Of a stretch of 64,000 nucleotides of DNA, positions 1 through 8,347 are shown in pieces. The stretch covers positions 372,001 to 436,000 of the forward strand of contig NZ_VDMA02000006.1 in assembly GCF_006334915.2 (NCBI RefSeq). The letters are read 5' to 3'. Position numbers and translations under genes: made by a program. Under the pieces are notes generated by a model, which ran no database searches, had not been told where the DNA came from, and saw nothing but the letters and a program-made list of their open reading frames with translations. Within the stretch, counting starts at the first letter, position 1. Every line of letters begins with the position of its first letter. This stretch comes from Microbispora catharanthi (GTDB lineage Bacteria > Actinomycetota > Actinomycetes > Streptosporangiales > Streptosporangiaceae).

Positions 1-276
1 TACTCGCCCCGCTTCCTGTGGATGTGGCCGAACGCCCGCATCTCGGTCATGGGCGGCGAACAGGCGGCCACCGTGCTCACCATGGTCGGCGACGCCGACG
101 CCGACGAGATCCGGGCCCAGTACGAGCACCAGGGCAACCCCTACTACTCGACCGCGCGTCTGTGGGACGACGGGGTGATCGACCCGGCGGACACCAGGAC
201 CGTCCTCGGCCTGGCGCTCGGCGCCGCCGCGAACGCCCCCCTCGAACCCGTCGGCTACGGCGTCTTCCGGATGTGA
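1..276 (+). CDS. Acyl-CoA carboxylase beta (carboxyltransferase) subunit, C-terminal end only
   Basis: The frame is open from base 1 and ends in TGA at 274-276, so only the last 91 residues are in the window. The segment carries the conserved end of carboxyltransferase beta subunits ([19 protein letters not shown], then [19 protein letters not shown] and a terminal YGVFRM). The same ending occurs in the paralogue at 29729-31327. The next gene is the biotin-carrying alpha subunit, starting at the base after this stop, so the two form one holoenzyme. HMG-CoA lyase and an acyl-CoA dehydrogenase downstream make 3-methylcrotonyl-CoA carboxylase (leucine degradation) the best guess. That substrate is inferred from context, not from residues visible here. 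Confidence 0.9.
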   Translation, partial: YSPRFLWMWPNARISVMGGEQAATVLTMVGDADADEIRAQYEHQGNPYYSTARLWDDGVIDPADTRTVLGLALGAAANAPLEPVGYGVFRM

Positions 277-2229
277 GTGATGTTCTCCAGTGTCCTGATC
301 GCCAACCGGGGCGAGATCGCCGTCCGGATCATCCGTACGCTGCGGGCCCTGGGCGTGCGCGCCGTCGCCGTCCACAGTGACGCCGACCGCGACGCGCGCC
401 ACGTGCGCGAGGCCGACCTCGCCGTACGGCTCCCGCGCGGTTACCTCGACATCGACGCGATCGTCGAGGCCGCCCGGACGAGCGGCGCCGAGGCCGTCCA
501 CCCCGGGTATGGCTTCCTCGCCGAGAACGCCGAGTTCGCCCAGCGCTGCGCGCAGGAGGGCCTGGTGTTCGTCGGCCCGCCGGCCGGGGCCATCGAGGCC
601 ATGGGCGACAAGATCCGGGCCAAGGAGACGGTCGCCCGCGCGGGCGTTCCGGTCGTGCCCGGCGGCGCGGAACCGCACGACGACCTGGCCGAGGTCGCCG
701 AGCGCATCGGCTTCCCCGTGCTGATCAAGCCGTCCGCGGGCGGGGGCGGCAAGGGCATGCTGCGGGTCGAGTCCGCCGACGGCCTGGCCGCGGCCGTCGA
801 GTCGGCCCGCCGTACGGCGACGGCGGCCTTCGGGGACGGCACCCTGCTGATCGAGCGGTTCGTGGACCGGCCCCGGCACATCGAGATCCAGGTCATGGCC
901 GACGGCCACGGGAACGTCGTGCACCTCGGCGAGCGTGAGTGCAGCCTGCAGCGGCGGCACCAGAAGATCGTCGAGGAGGCGCCCTCGCCGCTGCTCGACG
1001 ACGAGACGCGGGCCCGCATGGGGGCGGCGGCGGTGCAGGCCGCCCGGTCGGTCGGCTACGTCGGCGCGGGGACGGTCGAGTTCATCGTCCCCGGCTCCCA
1101 TCCCGGCGACTTCTTCTTCATGGAGATGAACACGCGGCTGCAGGTCGAGCACCCGGTCACCGAGCTGGTCACGGGCCTCGACCTGGTCGAACTGCAACTG
1201 CGGATCGCCGCGGGAGAGTTGCTGCCGTTCGGGCAGGACGAGGTGCGCCTGCGCGGCCACGCCGTCGAGGCTCGCGTCTACGCCGAGGACCCGGCCCGCG
1301 ACTTCCTGCCGACCGGCGGCCGGATCCTGGCCCTGCGCGAGCCCGCGGGCGAGGGCGTGCGGTTCGACTCCGGGCTGACCGGCGGGATGGCCGTGGGCAG
1401 TGACTACGACCCGATGCTGGCCAAGGCGGTGGCCTGGGCCCCCGATCGGGCGGGCGCGCTCGCGACCCTCGACCGTGCGCTGGCCTCGACCGTGATCCTC
1501 GGGGTCACCACGAACATCGGGTTCCTGCGCGCGCTGCTGGCCGACCCCGAGGTCGCGGCCGGGCGCCTCGACACCGGGCTGGTCGAGCGGCGGCTCGGCG
1601 ACCTGGTGAGCGGCGAGGTGCCGGACGAGGTGCTGGCGGCGGCCGCGCTCGTCTTCCACTCCGGGTTCCACGTCTCCGGACGCACGACCGACGACCCGTG
1701 GGACGTGGCGGACGGGTGGCGCGTCGGAGAGCCCGCCTGGACCGTGCACCGGCTCGGCGTGCCCGTACGAGTGCGGGGCGCCGCCGGCGACGCGGAGATC
1801 GAAGTTAACGAGCGTTCACTCGGCCGGGTGCGGCTGGAGTGGACCGGCACCGATGAGGCGGCGGTCACCCTCGGCGGCGTCACCCGGAGGTACGCGGTGG
1901 CCCGGAACCGCGACACGGTGTGGCTCGCCGAGGGCGGCCGCGCATGGCCCGTCACCCGGCACGATCCCGGCGACCCGAAGGACCGGCAGGGTGGGGCGCT
2001 CGCCGGCGACGGGGTCGTACGCAGCCCGATGCCGGGAACGGTGCTGCTCGTGAAGGCGGCGGAGGGCGACCGGGTCACCGCGGGGCAGCCGCTGGTCGTC
2101 GTGGAGGCGATGAAGATGGAACACACCCTGACGGCGCCGGCCGACGGCGTGCTCGCCGAGCTGCGCGCCCGGCCGGGGCAGACGGTGGAGCTGGACGCGC
2201 TCGTGGCGAGGGTGACGCCGTGCGAGTGA
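277..2229 (+). CDS. Biotin carboxylase/BCCP alpha subunit, probably 3-methylcrotonyl-CoA carboxylase
   Basis: A 650-residue acyl-CoA carboxylase alpha chain. It carboxylates its own biotin with ATP and bicarbonate and hands the carboxyl group to the beta subunit encoded just upstream. Visible features in order are the N-terminal motif [16 protein letters not shown], the ATP-grasp glycine loop SAGGGGKGM (about residues 153-161), [14 protein letters not shown], and a C-terminal biotinyl domain with EAMKMEH, where Lys613 is the biotin attachment site. Length is normal for fused BC-BCCP proteins. GTG at 277 and ATG at 280 are adjacent in-frame starts. The gene abuts the beta-subunit stop and overlaps the lyase gene by 10 bases, so the operon is tightly coupled. 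Confidence 0.93.
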   Translation: MMFSSVLIANRGEIAVRIIRTLRALGVRAVAVHSDADRDARHVREADLAVRLPRGYLDIDAIVEAARTSGAEAVHPGYGFLAENAEFAQRCAQEGLVFVGPPAGAIEAMGDKIRAKETVARAGVPVVPGGAEPHDDLAEVAERIGFPVLIKPSAGGGGKGMLRVESADGLAAAVESARRTATAAFGDGTLLIERFVDRPRHIEIQVMADGHGNVVHLGERECSLQRRHQKIVEEAPSPLLDDETRARMGAAAVQAARSVGYVGAGTVEFIVPGSHPGDFFFMEMNTRLQVEHPVTELVTGLDLVELQLRIAAGELLPFGQDEVRLRGHAVEARVYAEDPARDFLPTGGRILALREPAGEGVRFDSGLTGGMAVGSDYDPMLAKAVAWAPDRAGALATLDRALASTVILGVTTNIGFLRALLADPEVAAGRLDTGLVERRLGDLVSGEVPDEVLAAAALVFHSGFHVSGRTTDDPWDVADGWRVGEPAWTVHRLGVPVRVRGAAGDAEIEVNERSLGRVRLEWTGTDEAAVTLGGVTRRYAVARNRDTVWLAEGGRAWPVTRHDPGDPKDRQGGALAGDGVVRSPMPGTVLLVKAAEGDRVTAGQPLVVVEAMKMEHTLTAPADGVLAELRARPGQTVELDALVARVTPCE

Positions 2230-3116
2230 CGATCTACGAGGTCGGCCCGCGCGACGGCCTGCAGAACGAGTCCGCCGTCGTGCCCGTCGAGGTCAAGCGC
2301 GAGTTCATCGGCCGGCTGGCCGAGGCCGGGCTGACGACCATCGAGGCGACGAGCTTCGTGCACCCCAAGTGGGTGCCCCAGCTCGCGGACGCAGGGGAGC
2401 TGCTGGAGAGCCTGCCGCGGGTGCCGGGAGTCCGCTACCCGGTGCTCGTCCCCAACGAGCGGGGCCTCGACCGGGCCACCCTGCAGCAGGGCGTCACCGA
2501 CATCGCGATCTTCGGCAGCGCCACCGAGTCGTTCGCCCAGCGCAACCTGAACCGGACCGTCGAGTCGCAGTTCGAGATGTTCGCCCCCGTCGTCGCACGG
2601 GCCCTCGCCCACGGCATGCGGGTCAGGGCGTACGTGTCGATGTGCTTCGCCGACCCCTGGGAGGGACCGGTCGCGCCCGAGCAGGTCGCCCGGGTCGGGC
2701 GCAGGCTGCTCGACCTCGGCTGCTGCGAGCTGTCGCTCGGCGACACGATCGGCGTCGGCACGCCCCGGCACGTCGAGGCGCTGCTCGACGCCTTCGCCGA
2801 GGCCGGCGTCGGGCCCGACCGGCTGGCCGTCCACTTCCACGACACCTACGGACAGGCCCTGGCCAACACGCTCACCGCCCTCAAGAGGGGGATCACTGTC
2901 GTGGACTCCTCCGCTGGCGGCATCGGCGGCTGCCCGTACGCCAAGAGCGCCACCGGCAACCTCGCGACCGAGGACCTGGTCTGGATGCTCGACGGTCTCG
3001 GCGTCGAGACCGGGGTGGACGTCAGGTCGCTGGCCGCCACCAGCCTCTGGCTCGCCGAGATCCTGGGCCGGCCGAGCCCCTCCCGCGTCGTCCAGGCTCT
3101 GGCCAAGGAGATTTGA
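2220..3116 (+). CDS. Hydroxymethylglutaryl-CoA lyase
   Basis: A 298-residue TIM-barrel lyase that splits 3-hydroxy-3-methylglutaryl-CoA into acetyl-CoA and acetoacetate, the last step of leucine degradation. The N-terminus has the family motif [13 protein letters not shown] (metal- and substrate-binding Arg-Asp). [12 protein letters not shown] carries metal ligands, and [14 protein letters not shown] holds the catalytic cysteine loop. The GTG start at 2220 lies inside the end of the alpha-subunit gene (10-base overlap) and puts the RDG motif at the normal distance from the N-terminus. Longer in-frame extension upstream is only a shadow of the carboxylase gene. The acyl-CoA dehydrogenase starts 1 base after the stop. 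Confidence 0.92.
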   Translation: MRVTIYEVGPRDGLQNESAVVPVEVKREFIGRLAEAGLTTIEATSFVHPKWVPQLADAGELLESLPRVPGVRYPVLVPNERGLDRATLQQGVTDIAIFGSATESFAQRNLNRTVESQFEMFAPVVARALAHGMRVRAYVSMCFADPWEGPVAPEQVARVGRRLLDLGCCELSLGDTIGVGTPRHVEALLDAFAEAGVGPDRLAVHFHDTYGQALANTLTALKRGITVVDSSAGGIGGCPYAKSATGNLATEDLVWMLDGLGVETGVDVRSLAATSLWLAEILGRPSPSRVVQALAKEI

Positions 3117-3117
3117 G

Positions 3118-4266
3118 ATGCTCAACGACGAGCACGTCGAACTACGCAAGTCAGTCGAGGAGTTCGCCCGTGAGGTGGTGGCCCCCGTCATCGGGGACTA
3201 CTACGAGCGGTGCGAGTTCCCGTACGACATCGTCCGCAGGATGGGCGCGATGGGCCTGTTCGGCCTGCCCGTTCCGGAGGAGTACGGCGGCATGGGCGGG
3301 GACTACTTCGCGCTGTGCCTGGCCCTGGAGGAGCTGGCCAGGGTCGACTCCTCGGTGGCGATCACCCTGGAGGCGGCGGTCTCGCTGGGCGAGATGCCCA
3401 TCCTGCGGTTCGGCACGGACGCCCAGAAGCGGCGGTGGCTGCCGAAGATGGCGGCGGGGGAGATCCTCGGGGCGTTCGGCCTGACCGAGCCCGGCGGCGG
3501 GTCCGACGTGCCGGGCGGCATGCGCACCACGGCCGTCCTCGACGGCGGCGAATGGGTGATCAACGGCGCGAAGGCGTTCATCACCAACTCGGGCACCGAC
3601 ATCACCGGCGTCGTCGCCGTGGCGGCGATCACCGGCCGCAGGGAGGACGGCAGGCCGGAGATCTCCACGATCCTCGTGCCGTCGGGCACGTCCGGCTTCA
3701 CCGTGTCGAAGAAGTACTCCAAGGTCGGCTGGTCGGCCTCGGACACCCGGGAGCTGTCGTTCGCCGACTGCCGGGTGCCGGAGGAGAACCTGCTGGGCGA
3801 GCGCGGCCGGGGCTACGCGCAGTTCCTCCAGACGCTGGACGAGGGCCGGGTGGCCATCGCCGCGCTGTCGGTCGGCCTCGCCCAGGGCTGCGTGGACGAG
3901 TCGCTGCGGTACGTGCGCGAGCGCCGGGCCTTCGGCCAGGAGATCGGCCGCTACCAGGCCATGCAGTTCAAGATCGCCGACATGGAGGCCAGGGTGCACA
4001 CGGCCCGCCTGGCCTACTACCACGCCGCCGAGCGCATGCTGGCCGGTCTGCCGTTCAAGAAGGAGGCGGCGATCGCCAAGCTCGTGTCGTCCAACGCCGC
4101 GATGGACAACGCCCGCGACGCCACCCAGATCTTCGGCGGCTACGGCTTCATGAACGAGTTTCCCGTCGGCCGCTTCTACCGCGACGCGAAGATCCTGGAG
4201 ATCGGCGAGGGCACCAGCGAGGTGCAGCGCATGCTCATCGCCCGCGAACTCGGCCTGCCCGCTTAG
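3118..4266 (+). CDS. Acyl-CoA dehydrogenase, isovaleryl-CoA dehydrogenase candidate
   Basis: A 382-residue flavoprotein of the acyl-CoA dehydrogenase family. It has FGLTEPGGGSD (flavin contact), the ITNSGTDIT segment, the C-terminal helix QIFGGYGFMNEFPVGRFYRDAKI, and GEGTSEVQR near the end. The Glu before GTS is at the catalytic-base position used by short-chain and 2-methyl-branched enzymes. Classical isovaleryl-CoA dehydrogenases place the base elsewhere, so the isovaleryl assignment rests mainly on the operon (carboxylase plus HMG-CoA lyase). 2-Methylbutyryl- or isobutyryl-CoA are alternatives. It is the last gene of the operon; a convergent HAD gene follows after about 120 bases. Confidence 0.9.
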   Translation: MLNDEHVELRKSVEEFAREVVAPVIGDYYERCEFPYDIVRRMGAMGLFGLPVPEEYGGMGGDYFALCLALEELARVDSSVAITLEAAVSLGEMPILRFGTDAQKRRWLPKMAAGEILGAFGLTEPGGGSDVPGGMRTTAVLDGGEWVINGAKAFITNSGTDITGVVAVAAITGRREDGRPEISTILVPSGTSGFTVSKKYSKVGWSASDTRELSFADCRVPEENLLGERGRGYAQFLQTLDEGRVAIAALSVGLAQGCVDESLRYVRERRAFGQEIGRYQAMQFKIADMEARVHTARLAYYHAAERMLAGLPFKKEAAIAKLVSSNAAMDNARDATQIFGGYGFMNEFPVGRFYRDAKILEIGEGTSEVQRMLIARELGLPA

Positions 4267-4390
4267 ATCGCTCTTACCTGGAGATACGCCGTGCTCGATC
4301 GTGCGAGCCGGGGTCGCGTACACGCCCCCGGAGGCCGTCGTCGCCGGGGCATGCCCCCGCGGCAACGAGCAGCTTGCCCCGAAAACGGCC

Positions 4391-5005
4391 TCAGGCGCTC
4401 GTGCCGCTCGGCCGGCCGGTGAGCGGCCGGACGTCGATGATCGCCATGCCCGCCGCCTGGGCAGCGGCGATGCCTTCGTCGCTGTCCTCGTACACGGTGC
4501 AGCGGTTTGGGGGGATGCCGATCAGCTTCGCCGCGCGCAGGAAGATGTCCGGCGCGGGCTTGCCCCGTTCGACGTCGTCGCGGGTGACCACGGTGCCGAA
4601 CCGGTGACGGATCGGCAGGTGGCGGAGCGTCATCTCGATCACTCTCCGGGCGCCGCCGGAGGCCACGGCCATGGGCAGCCTTCCGTGGAAGGAGGAGACC
4701 ACGGCCTCGATCTCCGGGTGCACGCGGATCTCGTGCGCCGTCCGCAGGAACCGTTCGTCGCGATCCGCCACTATCTCCTCCACGGGCCGCCGGAGGGTGA
4801 GCCCGCCCTCGCGTGCCAGCAGACGGACCATCTCGGCCGAGGAGAGGCCGGTGCGCGCGTCGAACCATTCCTGGTCCAGCTGTACGCCCTCCTCGGCCAG
4901 CGCTCCGGCCAACGCGACATAGTTCGCCCGCTGGCTGTCCACCAGCGTTCCGTCCCAGTCGAAGAGCAGGGCACCGGCGTCTCCGGGATGGAGTTCAGGC
5001 AACAA
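4391..5005 (-). CDS. HAD-superfamily phosphatase, beta-phosphoglucomutase-like subclass
   Basis: A 204-residue haloacid-dehalogenase-type hydrolase. Motif I is LLFDWDGTLVDS (nucleophile Asp and general acid Asp), motif II is AVASGG, the conserved Lys is in RGKPAPDIFL, and motif IV is VYEDSDEGIAAAQAAGM. The alpha-helical cap between motifs I and II is the subclass IA/phosphoglucomutase type. The substrate cannot be read from sequence; sugar phosphates or phosphoglycolate are typical. It lies downstream of the response-regulator gene on the same strand with about 60 bases between, so it could be read from the same promoter. Confidence 0.85.
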   Translation of the reverse strand: MLPELHPGDAGALLFDWDGTLVDSQRANYVALAGALAEEGVQLDQEWFDARTGLSSAEMVRLLAREGGLTLRRPVEEIVADRDERFLRTAHEIRVHPEIEAVVSSFHGRLPMAVASGGARRVIEMTLRHLPIRHRFGTVVTRDDVERGKPAPDIFLRAAKLIGIPPNRCTVYEDSDEGIAAAQAAGMAIIDVRPLTGRPSGTSA

Positions 5006-5067
5006 GGTCCTCCGCCTTCCGACGAGGGTGATCGATTCTCACCGTTGCACCGTACGCGCTCGCGCGG

Positions 5068-5739
5068 TCAGGCGATGGTGTAGCGGAGCTCCGGGCGGCC
5101 GGGGCCGCCGTACCGCGGGACCCGGCGCGCGACGCCGGTGTCGACGAGGTGTTCCAGATAGCGCCGGGCCGTCACCCGGGACGCGCCCACGGCCGTGCCC
5201 ACGGTCTGGGCCGACATGCCGTCGGCGGCGTCCCGCAGCGCGCCCGCCACCGCCTCCAGGGTGTCGGCCGTCATCCCCTTCGGCAGATGAGGGCGGGCGG
5301 TTCCGCGCAGGGTGGACAGCGCTCGGTCCACCTCGCCCTGGCCGCTGACCTCGCCCGACCCGCTGATGGACGACCGGAACGCCGCGTACCGTTCGAGCTT
5401 CTCCTGCAGCAGGGCGAACGTGAAGGGCTTGAGCAGATACTGCACGACCCCGGCGGAGACGGCCGACCTGACCACCGACAGGTCTCGCGCGGAGGTGACG
5501 GCGATGACGTCGCAGGGGAGGCCCGCGGCCCGCATGGCCCGGCAGACGTCCAGCCCGTGCATGTCCGGCAGGTAGAGGTCGAGGAGCACGAGATCCACCG
5601 GATCGCGGCGCAGCACGCGGACGGCCTCGCCGCCGGACCTGGCCACGTCGGCGACCCGGAAGCCCGGCACCCGCTCGACGTACAGGCGGTTCGCCTCGGC
5701 CGTGAGCTCCTCGTCCTCCACGATCAGGACCGAGATCAC
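5068..5739 (-). CDS. CitB/DcuR-type response regulator
   Basis: A 223-residue response regulator. The receiver domain (about 1-120) has acidic pocket VEDEE, phospho-acceptor Asp54 in LLDLYLPD, and Lys in LLKPF. The C-terminal part (about 150-223) holds a helix-turn-helix (SAQTVGTAVGASRVTARRYLEHL) with the wing typical of regulators of citrate, malate and other dicarboxylates. Its ATG overlaps the stop of the sensor kinase fragment by 4 bases (ATGA), so the two were one operon. The kinase is now truncated by an insertion, leaving this regulator without its normal sensor and probably without its native promoter. Confidence 0.9.
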   Translation of the reverse strand: MISVLIVEDEELTAEANRLYVERVPGFRVADVARSGGEAVRVLRRDPVDLVLLDLYLPDMHGLDVCRAMRAAGLPCDVIAVTSARDLSVVRSAVSAGVVQYLLKPFTFALLQEKLERYAAFRSSISGSGEVSGQGEVDRALSTLRGTARPHLPKGMTADTLEAVAGALRDAADGMSAQTVGTAVGASRVTARRYLEHLVDTGVARRVPRYGGPGRPELRYTIA

Positions 5740-6125
5740 GGCCGCACCTCCTCGCGCGCCGAGCCGCCGCCGGGAGCGCCTGCGGGGGCCGGGCCCGACC
5801 CTTCCGTCGGGGGCGGCAGCGGGAGCCGTACGGTGAAGACCGCACCCTGACCACCGGTGCCCTGACCGCCGGGGCCCTGACCACCGGTGCCCACCTCGAT
5901 GCCGCCGCCCAGGCGCCGGGCGGCCTGCCCCGCCATCGCGAGGCCGAGCCCCCGGCCGTCGCCCTTCGTGGACCAGCCGCGCCGGAACACGTCCCGTACG
6001 ACGGCGGGGTCGAGCCCGGGACCGCTGTCGGCGACCCGGATCAGGAACGTGCCGTCCTCGGCGCGCAGGTGGACGCGGACCCGGGCGGGCGGCGCGCCCT
6101 GGACGGCCGCGCCTACAAATGCCAT
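5736..6125 (-). pseudogene. Remnant of CitA/DpiB-type sensor histidine kinase (ATPase C-terminus only)
   Basis: Only the end of the ATP-binding domain remains: VADSGPGLD (G1 box) and STKGDGRGLGLAMAGQAARRLGG (G2 box), followed by a Gly/Gln-rich repeat GGQGPGGQGTGGQG. The sensor, dimerisation domain and N box, several hundred residues in intact relatives, are absent. Homology stops at about 6114, where the sequence becomes AT-richer and enters the left end of the tnpB element. The frame stays open into the element and offers an ATG at 6125-6123, so a short ATPase fragment might still be made, but it could not sense or autophosphorylate. Together with the dctA remnant at 7427 this marks a deletion. 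Confidence 0.85.
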
Positions 6126-6180
6126 GCCCAATTGTTCTAACGATCCGTACTCGCTAGTCAACGGATGGTAAGACGCTGGT

Positions 6181-7376
6181 GTGAGGCTCCGGTACAACTT
6201 CCGCCTCTACCCCACCCCGGACAGCGCGTCGCGCTGGCCAAGGCGTTCGGGTGTGCGCGGGTGGTGTTCAACGACGGGTTACGGGCACGAGTCGACGCCC
6301 ACGCGGTCGGGTTGCCGTATGTCTCGGACGGCGAGTTGTCCAAGCGGGTCATCACCGAGGCGAGGAGGCCCCCGGAACGCTCCTGGCTGGGCGAGGTGTC
6401 GGCTGTGGTGTTGCAGCAGGCGCTGGCGGACTTGAACACCGCGTACCGGAACTTCTTCGCCTCGGTCACGGGTAGGCGGAAGGGGCCGAAGGTCGCCCCG
6501 CCCCGCTTGCGATCGCGGAAGGACACTCGGCAGGCGATCCGCTTCACCCGCAACGCCCGGTTCTCCATCACCCCGAGTGGGAAGCTTCGCCTTCCGAAGA
6601 TCGGGGACCTGGCAGTGCGCTGGTCCCGCGCCCTGCCTGTCGAACCATCGTCGGTGACGGTGGTCAAGGACGCGGCCGGGCGATACTTCGCCTCGTTCGT
6701 GGTCGAGGTCGCCGAACAGCCCCTGCCACAGGTGGAGCCAGAGGCCGGGATCGACCTCGGACTGACCGCCTTCGCGGTCCTGTCGAACGGACGGAAGATT
6801 GGCTCCCCGCGGTTCCTGCGCCGGGCGGAGAAGAAACTCAAGCGGCTCCAGCGGGCGCTGTCGCGCAAACAGAAGGGGTCGAACAACCGGGCCAAAGCCC
6901 GCCTCGCCGTGGCCCGCCAGCATGCCAAGGTCGCCGACGCGCGCCTCGAGTTCCGCCACCGGCAATCCACGAAGCTGATCCGCGACAACCAAGCGATCTA
7001 TGTGGAAGACCTGGCGGTCAAGGGGCTGGCACGCACCCGGTTGGCCAAGAGCGTGCACGACGCGGGCTGGTCGTCCTTCGTGACCATGCTGGAGTACAAG
7101 GCCCGCATGCACGGGCGGGTCTTCCACCGGATCGATCGGTGGTTTCCCTCCTCCAAGCTCTGCTCTGAGTGCGGGGCACTGGCCGAGTCCATGCCGCTGA
7201 AAGTCCGGGAGTGGACCTGCCCGTGTGGGGCGATTCACGACCGGGATGTCAACGCCGCCAAGAACATCCTCGCCGCCGGACGGGCGGAGAGGCTAAACGC
7301 CTGTGGAGCGCAGGTAAGACCGGGGCCAGCCCCGGCACAGCGCGAGGAAGCAGGAAGCCACAGGGGTGCCGCGTGA
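6181..7376 (+). pseudogene. tnpB: tnpB, RNA-guided nuclease gene with a frameshift at codon 13
   Basis: The protein begins VRLRYNFRLYPTP in the frame of GTG 6181, but the rest of TnpB is in the +2 frame (GQRVALAKAFGCARVVFNDGL onward). One G appears to be missing in the CCGG run at 6218-6220. Downstream everything looks intact: RuvC residues in GIDLGLT (Asp), YVEDLAVKGL (Glu) and HDRDVNAAKNI (Asp), plus a four-cysteine zinc finger (CSECG...CPCG). An ATG at 6165 in the downstream frame would give a full-length protein whose first 18 residues are unrelated to TnpB, replacing the first beta strand. So the gene is either recently inactivated or needs frameshifting or the alternative start. Confidence 0.8.
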
Positions 7377-7426
7377 CCGTGCGGCACGGGCTGAATCCCG
7401 GGCCTTCAGGCCGGGGAGCGCGTTAA
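7230..7426 (+). ncRNA. Putative omega (guide) RNA region at the tnpB 3' end
   Basis: In IS605-family elements the guide RNA scaffold overlaps the end of tnpB and runs to the right end of the element, with the guide taken from the flanking DNA. Here the region after the zinc finger contains several short GC hairpins (for example GGGGCCAGCCCC at 7322-7333 and the terminal hairpin 7397-7416) and lies between tnpB and the right boundary. If an RNA is made, its guide would start at about 7427, in the dctA remnant. The start coordinate is arbitrary and no RNA evidence exists. Confidence 0.4.
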
Positions 7427-7882
7427 TCCTTCAATCTCGACGGCACCGCCATCTACCTGACCATGGCGACGCTGTTCGTGGCGCGGGCGACCGGCTTGCC
7501 GCTCTCCGCGGGGGAGCAGATCGGTCTGCTGGTCTTCATGATCATCGCATCCAAGGGGGCGGCGGGCGTCACCGGAGCCGGCCTCGCCACGCTGGCGGCG
7601 GGCCTGCAGTCGCACCGGCCGGCCCTCGTGGACGGCGTCGGCCTGATCGTGGGCATCGACCGGTTCATGTCGGAGGCCCGGGCGCTGACCAACTTCGCGG
7701 GAAACGCGGTCGCCACCGTCCTGATCGGCACGTGGGTGGGCGACTTCGACCGCTCACGGGCGGAGGAGGTGCTGGCCGGCCGGGCCCCCTTCGACGAGGC
7801 GACGTTCGTGGACGACGGGGGCGCCGCCCCGGCCTCCGAGGCGGACCGCGCCCCCGCCGCCGCCCCGCTGGCTCACCCGTAA
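7427..7882 (+). pseudogene. Remnant of DctA-type dicarboxylate/cation symporter (C-terminal third)
   Basis: The reading frame begins abruptly after the tnpB element with SFNLDGTAIYLT, the counterpart of the NMDGT sodium/substrate motif of the DAACS family. It continues through SKGAAGVTGAGL (second hairpin loop) and TNFAGNAVATVLI (last helix), then a hydrophilic tail to TAA at 7880-7882. Intact carriers have about 420-450 residues; about 150 remain, so the N-terminal two thirds are missing. An internal ATG (7463) could only start a non-functional piece. The gene was originally divergent from the CitA-type kinase, which fits a sensor controlling C4-dicarboxylate or citrate uptake. Confidence 0.88.
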
Positions 7883-7887
7883 CCGGA

Positions 7888-8253
7888 TCAGCGGGCGGGC
7901 GGCTGGAACTCCGGCTGGTCGAGCACCCGCAGCCAGCTTCCGTCGGGCTGGCGCCGCACGACCTGGGCCCGGGCGCCGGCGCCGTCCCCCGGCGGGGTCG
8001 AGGTCAGCGCGATGTCGCCGCTGACCAGGGTCGGCAGCGGTTCCTCGGGCTCGAAACGGGGACGGTTCGCCAGCACCTTCTCCCATAGGGCGCGGATCGC
8101 CTCCCGGCCGACCGTCACGCTGCCCGGAGGGTAGGCCAGCACCGCGTCCTCCTCGTACAGCGCCGCCACTCCCGCGGCGTCCCCGGCGTTGGACCGCTCG
8201 ACGAACAGGCGGGTGATGTCCTCCGGCCGCATGGCCTTCTCGTACTCCGGCAT
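7888..8253 (-). CDS. SnoaL-like / NTF2-fold small protein
   Basis: A 121-residue protein of the SnoaL-like fold: an N-terminal helix pair (DITRLFVERSNAGDAAGVAALYEEDAVLAYP) followed by GREAIRALWEKVLANRPRF and beta strands ending in VVRRQPDGSWLRVLDQPEF. Family members are small isomerases/hydrolases or proteins of unknown role. No catalytic residues can be assigned. The start at 8253 is chosen because GGGAGGAA lies 3 bases upstream, whereas a longer in-frame ATG at 8313 has no ribosome site. It is divergent from the LysR gene across about 95 bases, so it is the likely target of that regulator. Confidence 0.8.
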   Translation of the reverse strand: MPEYEKAMRPEDITRLFVERSNAGDAAGVAALYEEDAVLAYPPGSVTVGREAIRALWEKVLANRPRFEPEEPLPTLVSGDIALTSTPPGDGAGARAQVVRRQPDGSWLRVLDQPEFQPPAR

Positions 8254-8333
8254 GGGTTCCTCCCGAACTCTCGTACGGGCTCCAGCCTGCCGAGCCGCCT
8301 TCCAGAAGTCCAACAGATGGATCGGATGGAAAC

Positions 8334-8339
8334 TAGAAT
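8334..8339 (+). promoter_or_regulatory. -10 box of the LysR gene
   Basis: TAGAAT lies 8 bases before the ATG at 8348, so the transcript would start at or within a base or two of the start codon (near-leaderless). No convincing -35 was seen. Confidence 0.5.
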
Positions 8340-8347
8340 CAGCGGTT

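Larger units (their letters stand above)
6115..7426 (+). mobile_element. IS1341/IS605-type tnpB-only insertion element
   Basis: The boundaries are where homology to the kinase (left) and to DctA (right) stops, so they are good to about 10 bases. There is no tnpA transposase, only tnpB. The left end has a subterminal hairpin (ATCCGT at 6143-6148 with ACGGAT at 6161-6166, 12-base loop). The right end has a GC hairpin at 7397-7416 with one bulged G, followed by AGCGCGTTAA before DctA codons resume at 7427. Subterminal hairpins of this kind are what IS605-family TnpA recognises. There are no terminal inverted repeats or target duplication, as expected of the family. Both flanking genes have lost their 5' parts, so insertion was accompanied or followed by a deletion. 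Confidence 0.85.

Noticed and set aside
1404-3191. 595-codon minus-strand frame opposite the carboxylase/HMG-CoA lyase genes
   Set aside because: Shadow frame; sense genes have full catalytic motifs and operon overlaps.
4346-4357. GGGGCATGCCCC as a terminator between the dehydrogenase and HAD genes
   Set aside because: Only a 4-bp stem with a 4-base loop; too weak to call.
7397-7416. Right-end hairpin of the tnpB element as an ordinary terminator
   Set aside because: Its position next to the element boundary and the short spacing to the dctA remnant fit an IS605-type recognition hairpin better.
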